From Ignelater luminosus (Eukaryota > Arthropoda > Insecta > Coleoptera > Elateridae): 64,000 nucleotides of DNA. Shown here piece by piece: positions 60,571 to 64,000 of the stretch; position 1 is the first letter of the stretch; the number at the start of each line of letters is the position of its first letter. The notes beneath the pieces are model-generated. The model saw only the letters and a list, made by a program, of their open reading frames with translations. It made no database searches and was not told where the DNA came from. The stretch spans positions 62,001 through 126,000 of the forward strand of contig VTPC01090562.1 of assembly GCA_011009095.1 (NCBI GenBank). Direction: 5' to 3'. Both the position numbers and the translations under genes were made by a program.

Positions 60571-62447
60571 AACTGATAAAATGACCCAAATTTCAAGTGG
60601 TTAGGATTGGGTACGATAAGTTTTTCGGGTTTTACATGGAACCGCTTATGTCTAGCGTTCTGGCGTTTTCACCAAAGCACTTGTATTTCGTCTCTTTACA
60701 AAAATTTATAAACGCCAGATAGTTAGGATTCGTGAAAAAACTAGACTTTTTCATAATTTCCACTACAAGCGCATGCCCACACCTAGCTCGTTGAAATCTT
60801 CACCAGAGTACCGAGATATCTTTCTGCGTCGATGTGTAATAATAATAATAACACCAGAAGGTTAGGATTCTGGTTTTTTTCTGTCAGTGGTTCTTGTACT
60901 AGAAGCATTAGATGGAGATCCTAATATTAGCCAAAAGATATAAGTCAATCAACAGTTAAACAGGTTAAATGAACTGTTCACAATTTGGTTGTCCAAATAC
61001 CGAAAAATTAGTTGAGATTTTAGCACTTTTTATAAGTGAAAACGCAACTGAAAATTATACATCAAAATTTCACGCCAGTTTTTTCACTTTTGTGATTTTA
61101 GAAACATGTTTTCACCAACATATGAAAACAGTTATCTATCACTCATGTAGATGTCAAAAATGTATTACAAACAATTTTGACATACGCCAATTCTCATTGT
61201 TACAAAATAGCATTTGTTCAAATTTGGAAACATTTTCACTTCAACCGTCATTTTTCGTAAGGTTAAAAGTTATAAAATCATATCTTTTGTTGAAACAGTT
61301 TATAGAATGATAAGGTATTGTGAGCAAGCAACTCCTGTTTGAAATTACCCAAAAGTGACTTCCTTTAAATTTTGAACTTAAAGTATGGATATTGATATAA
61401 AGTGCATAAAACAAAACTTGATCTTTGATGAGAATGTTACCACAAAGGTTTGACGTGTTATGTACACCCATTAGAACTTTGCTTTTGTAGGAAATAAAGA
61501 ATGCATAAAGGCAAAAATAGAGAGATTTTTTATACGTTGTAGGGTAGGTGTAAACGATAAAAGTAATCTTGATAAAGAGCAACACACTGCTTTACCCTGA
61601 ACAAAATAACCATCAAAAACCCAACAAACGTAATTATTCAAATTGTTTCAAATAAGCAAGTTGTAGGGATAGTCTTATAGAAAAAATATGCTACATTACT
61701 GTTGCAGCCATCATCGTGTACAACTTATTTCGATCAAATTGCCTGCCATCAAAGCACATAGACATCTACCTGTAGTTTAACTATTGGTCATTCTTCTCCA
61801 CAATTGTAGAAGTAACCTCATCTGGTAGATATCTTTGAATATTGCAGGTTTATTACAACAACCTAAAATGTTTCTAAAACTTTCGTTACATATGTTAAAA
61901 GAAATGTTGTAGTCATAATGTTTTGTTGGCTATTTCTATCTTCTTTAATTCCATATTGTTAGTATCGTTTTAAATATAGTAAACTTATTCTTTATATCTG
62001 ATAGTAATAATTCAAATCACAATTTGTAATTTGCCAACATTTGTAAACGTCAGATTATCGCAACACTTTAAAAGAATAGAATTGCTCATATGTTTATATA
62101 ATTCTATTTTAATTTGGCGCATATGTTTAGCACTTAATTTTTTAATGTGCAAAAACAATGTTAAGTACGCAAACTTTTTACTCCATAACACTTTTTTCTT
62201 CTTCCGTTATTTTGTAAATAGAAACACACATAGTACAAAAAATACAAATTATCAACAAAGCAGTAGTGAGATCATTTCCTTGACATCTGGGCTTAAAGTG
62301 CGAATATATATGGATAAATTCAAAATTGCGTATTTTGAAATTGTGTTTTCATTTATTTATTTATTTATGGGTACATCCCATTTGTAAATACAACTGTATA
62401 TTTTCAACTAAATTAAATGTAATTTCTCTATCTTTTTTTTCTTGTAG
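60571..62447. other. Sequence just upstream of the first visible receptor exon
   Basis: This is probably intron, since the exon at 62448 begins mid-codon after a good acceptor. An ATG-started 113-codon frame at 60969 (MNCSQFGCPNTEKLVEILAL) has no recognisable domain and is not called. (TAA)n occurs near 60838. Confidence 0.5.
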
Positions 62448-62768
62448 AGAGTGCAGTGGCCACAGGAGTGACGGAAATACCTCTTTCGTTATATTTAAAG
62501 GACCCTGAGGATGTAATAGTAGGACGAGGGCAATCTGCAACCCTTAAGTGCGAGGCAATGTCCTCGTCACGGGGGTGGAATGTGTACTGGTCTTGGCTAT
62601 ATGAGGGCAACCTCATATTAGCCAATGACACCCGTAGACAAATTCGTGACAACGGCTCACTATACATCCCTAAGGTTGCAGGAAAGAAGATGGAAGGAGA
62701 GTACCAATGTCTAGCCAGGAATGATATTGGTGCGGTGATCTCCAATCCTGCTAAATTGAAAATAGCTA
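62448..62768 (+). CDS. Receptor exon coding Ig1
   Basis: The acceptor is TTTCTTGTAG and the donor GTAAGT. It is phase 1 at both ends (321 bp), the usual arrangement for a one-domain Ig exon. It begins (E)SAVATGVTEIPLSLYLKDPE. Confidence 0.88.
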
Positions 62769-63362
62769 GTAAGTAATAAAATTTTTAAATTAATATTACA
62801 TTAATTAAATGGTTTTTCTGTTTTCAGCTATTAGTCGTGAATTTATACAACAGCCTAATAATGTAAGTGTAGCCGAACAACAACCCGTTGTCCTACCCTG
62901 TCAAATACAGTCTACTCCCGATGCTTTAATACATTGGGAACGCGATAACAAACCACTACCTCATAGCACAAGGTAAAATATTCTTTAAAAATAGAAAAGA
63001 TGATTACATTGATTCTTTTTTTTTTATTTACAGATATGTTCCTCTCCCTTTGGGAGCTCTGTTAATTACAAGTACTCATTCCTCAGATACTGGTTTTTAT
63101 AGGTAAGATATATTTATAAAAGTAGAAACAAAATATAAAATTTTTCCTTCCATTAGATGTGTAGCAACAAATAAAATACTTAAAAAGACTAAACGTAGTA
63201 AATCTGGGCAGCTAACTGTGTTACCACCTCCTAGAAGTATTGAACCTCCTAAGTTTCTACCTCTGGGCATTGCACCCTACATAACCACTCTGGTCGGAAA
63301 TAACCTAACATTATACTGTGCTGTGACAGGATGGCCTACACCTACCATACAATGGCTTAAAA
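62448..63362 (+). CDS. Ig-superfamily receptor of the DCC/neogenin/protogenin group, partial
   Basis: Four exons join at 62448-62768, 62828-62972, 63034-63102 and 63157-63362 to give 247 codons without a stop. Ig1 has LKC, a W (YWSWLYEGN) and the YQCLARN cysteine strand. Ig2 has VLPC, IHWERDNKPL, then the GALLI and DTGFYRCVAT strand. A LTVLPPP linker follows, then Ig3 begins with LTLYCAVTGWPTPTIQWLK and continues past the window. The order and the motif pattern (DxGxYRCVAT, then LTVLP, then GxPxPxIxW) resemble protogenin and neogenin ectodomains. Such receptors are single-pass cell-surface proteins with four Ig and several fibronectin-III domains used in axon guidance or adhesion. The signal peptide is upstream and unseen. 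PTK7/Otk-like or turtle-like receptors are less likely alternatives. Confidence 0.78.
62828..62972 (+). CDS. Receptor exon, first half of Ig2
   Basis: The acceptor is TGTTTTCAG and the donor GTAAAA. It enters in phase 1 and leaves in phase 2. It carries the first Ig2 cysteine (VVLPCQIQ) and its tryptophan (IHWERD). Confidence 0.88.
63034..63102 (+). CDS. Receptor exon, middle of Ig2 (69 bp)
   Basis: The acceptor is TTTATTTACAG and the donor GTAAGA. Phase is 2 on both sides. It codes YVPLPLGALLITSTHSSDTG and FYR. Confidence 0.85.
   Translation: MCSSPFGSSVNYKYSFLRYWFL
63157..63362 (+). CDS. Receptor exon, end of Ig2 and start of Ig3
   Basis: The acceptor is CTTCCATTAG and the donor GTAAGT. 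It enters in phase 2 and leaves in phase 1. It carries the second Ig2 cysteine (CVATNK), the linker and the Ig3 YCAVTGWP and QWLK strands. Confidence 0.88.
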
Positions 63363-64000
63363 GTAAGTTTATTATTGTTATTATTGTCATTATTATCAGC
63401 ATGTGGAAATAAAGTCTAATTGAAATTTAAGAAAAATTAACATTCATCAAACAACCAAGTTAATTAAATGAAGCAGGCTAATCTCACAGACAAATTTGTG
63501 AAAAGTAAACAGCTAGTATTAATCTGCTAGCCTAATCTTTATTCTCTGTGCTGTCACTTAAATTGTATTGTATTTAAAACAATAATTAAGTAAGTAATTA
63601 TGTGGAGGTCATATTTCTTTGAAATGAATTAACTACATTTCTTCTGAGTGCTCTTAAATATTGAAAATTAAAGTTATTGACAAAAATAATGAACCTTAAA
63701 ATTTAATTGTATGATGAATGTGAATAAAGTCGAAAGAGAAAAATTTAGCTTTAGAAATGGTTTTAAATTAAATTTTTGCAAGCAACTTTTTATAAAAGTG
63801 ATATGAAAATCTCATTATACCGACTAAAAAAAGAATATAATTAGAAAGCCAGTAATAAAAGAATGGCTGTTTCATTTTAGGCTGTAAAATTTTTATGGGT
63901 TAATATGAATAATAACAACTAGACTTAGTGATTAAAATTATGAAATCTTGATAAAAGTAAATGCAAAGATAAATCTTTGTTGTATAAATGCAATGTTTTG
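63363..64000 (+). other. Intron following the Ig3 start exon (continues past the window)
   Basis: It starts with GTAAGT. No further exon was recognised before the window ends. Confidence 0.7.

Noticed and set aside
60969..61310. Plus-strand 113-codon frame beginning MNCSQFGCPNTEKL
   Set aside because: It is ATG-started but AT-biased with no known domain, and it sits in probable intron of the receptor.
1..64000. tRNA, rRNA or CRISPR features
   Set aside because: No B-box-like arms with a paired acceptor stem, rRNA core motifs or regularly spaced direct repeats with unique spacers were seen.

Overview
The window looks like an AT-rich stretch of an insect genome, possibly a beetle, though the sequence does not fix the species. 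The reasons are the short 50-100 bp introns, the mix of transposon families (KRBA2-like/GINGER, hAT, Tc1/mariner, PIF/Harbinger, RTE and CR1/jockey-type LINEs), and the absence of any prokaryotic gene structure. Nearly every long open frame is a transposon relic or chance open sequence. The only clearly cellular gene is at the far right end.

Layout. 747-3222 is an almost complete DNA transposon with a KRBA2-like integrase-type transposase, matching terminal inverted repeats (TIRs) and its own introns. It is spoiled by one stop codon between the last two zinc ligands. 3.9-17.7 kb holds a foldback MITE, two decayed LINE reverse transcriptases on opposite strands, a three-level nest (LINE, then hAT MITE, then palindromic MITE), a second hAT MITE, and a cluster rich in CAAGTC repeats. 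17.8-19.3 kb contains an unrecognised open frame and a CpG-richer pocket ending in a good splice donor. 23.2-24.5 kb is an RTE-type LINE tail. 24.8-26.4 kb is a hAT element carrying a 1.3-kb Tc1/mariner-like DD37E element, both with recognisable target duplications. 28.4 kb is a foldback element. 31.9-33.6 kb is a second hAT element, with TAATTAC-type repeats, carrying a broken mariner transposase. 37.4-39.1 kb is a cluster of three short inverted-repeat elements, one of them a deleted Harbinger that keeps a piece of transposase. 44.0-44.6 kb is a mariner-type MITE that keeps the last 26 codons of a transposase. 46.6 and 48.1 kb carry two diverged copies of one repeat. 51-54 kb and 59.8-60.6 kb carry a dispersed and locally tandem ~340-360 bp repeat, and a second DD37E-like relic lies at 52 kb on the minus strand.

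62448-63362 contains four consecutive plus-strand exons of an immunoglobulin-superfamily receptor that most resembles the DCC/neogenin/protogenin (IGDCC) group. They cover Ig1, Ig2 and the start of Ig3. Splice sites and phases are consistent throughout. The signal-peptide exon must lie upstream and the rest of the receptor lies beyond the window. It is an inference that much of the transposon-rich sequence to the left is 5' intron or upstream intergenic DNA of this gene.

No tRNA, rRNA, CRISPR array or bacterial-type operon was seen. The transposon identities rest on motifs, TIRs and target duplications read by eye, so clade names are provisional.
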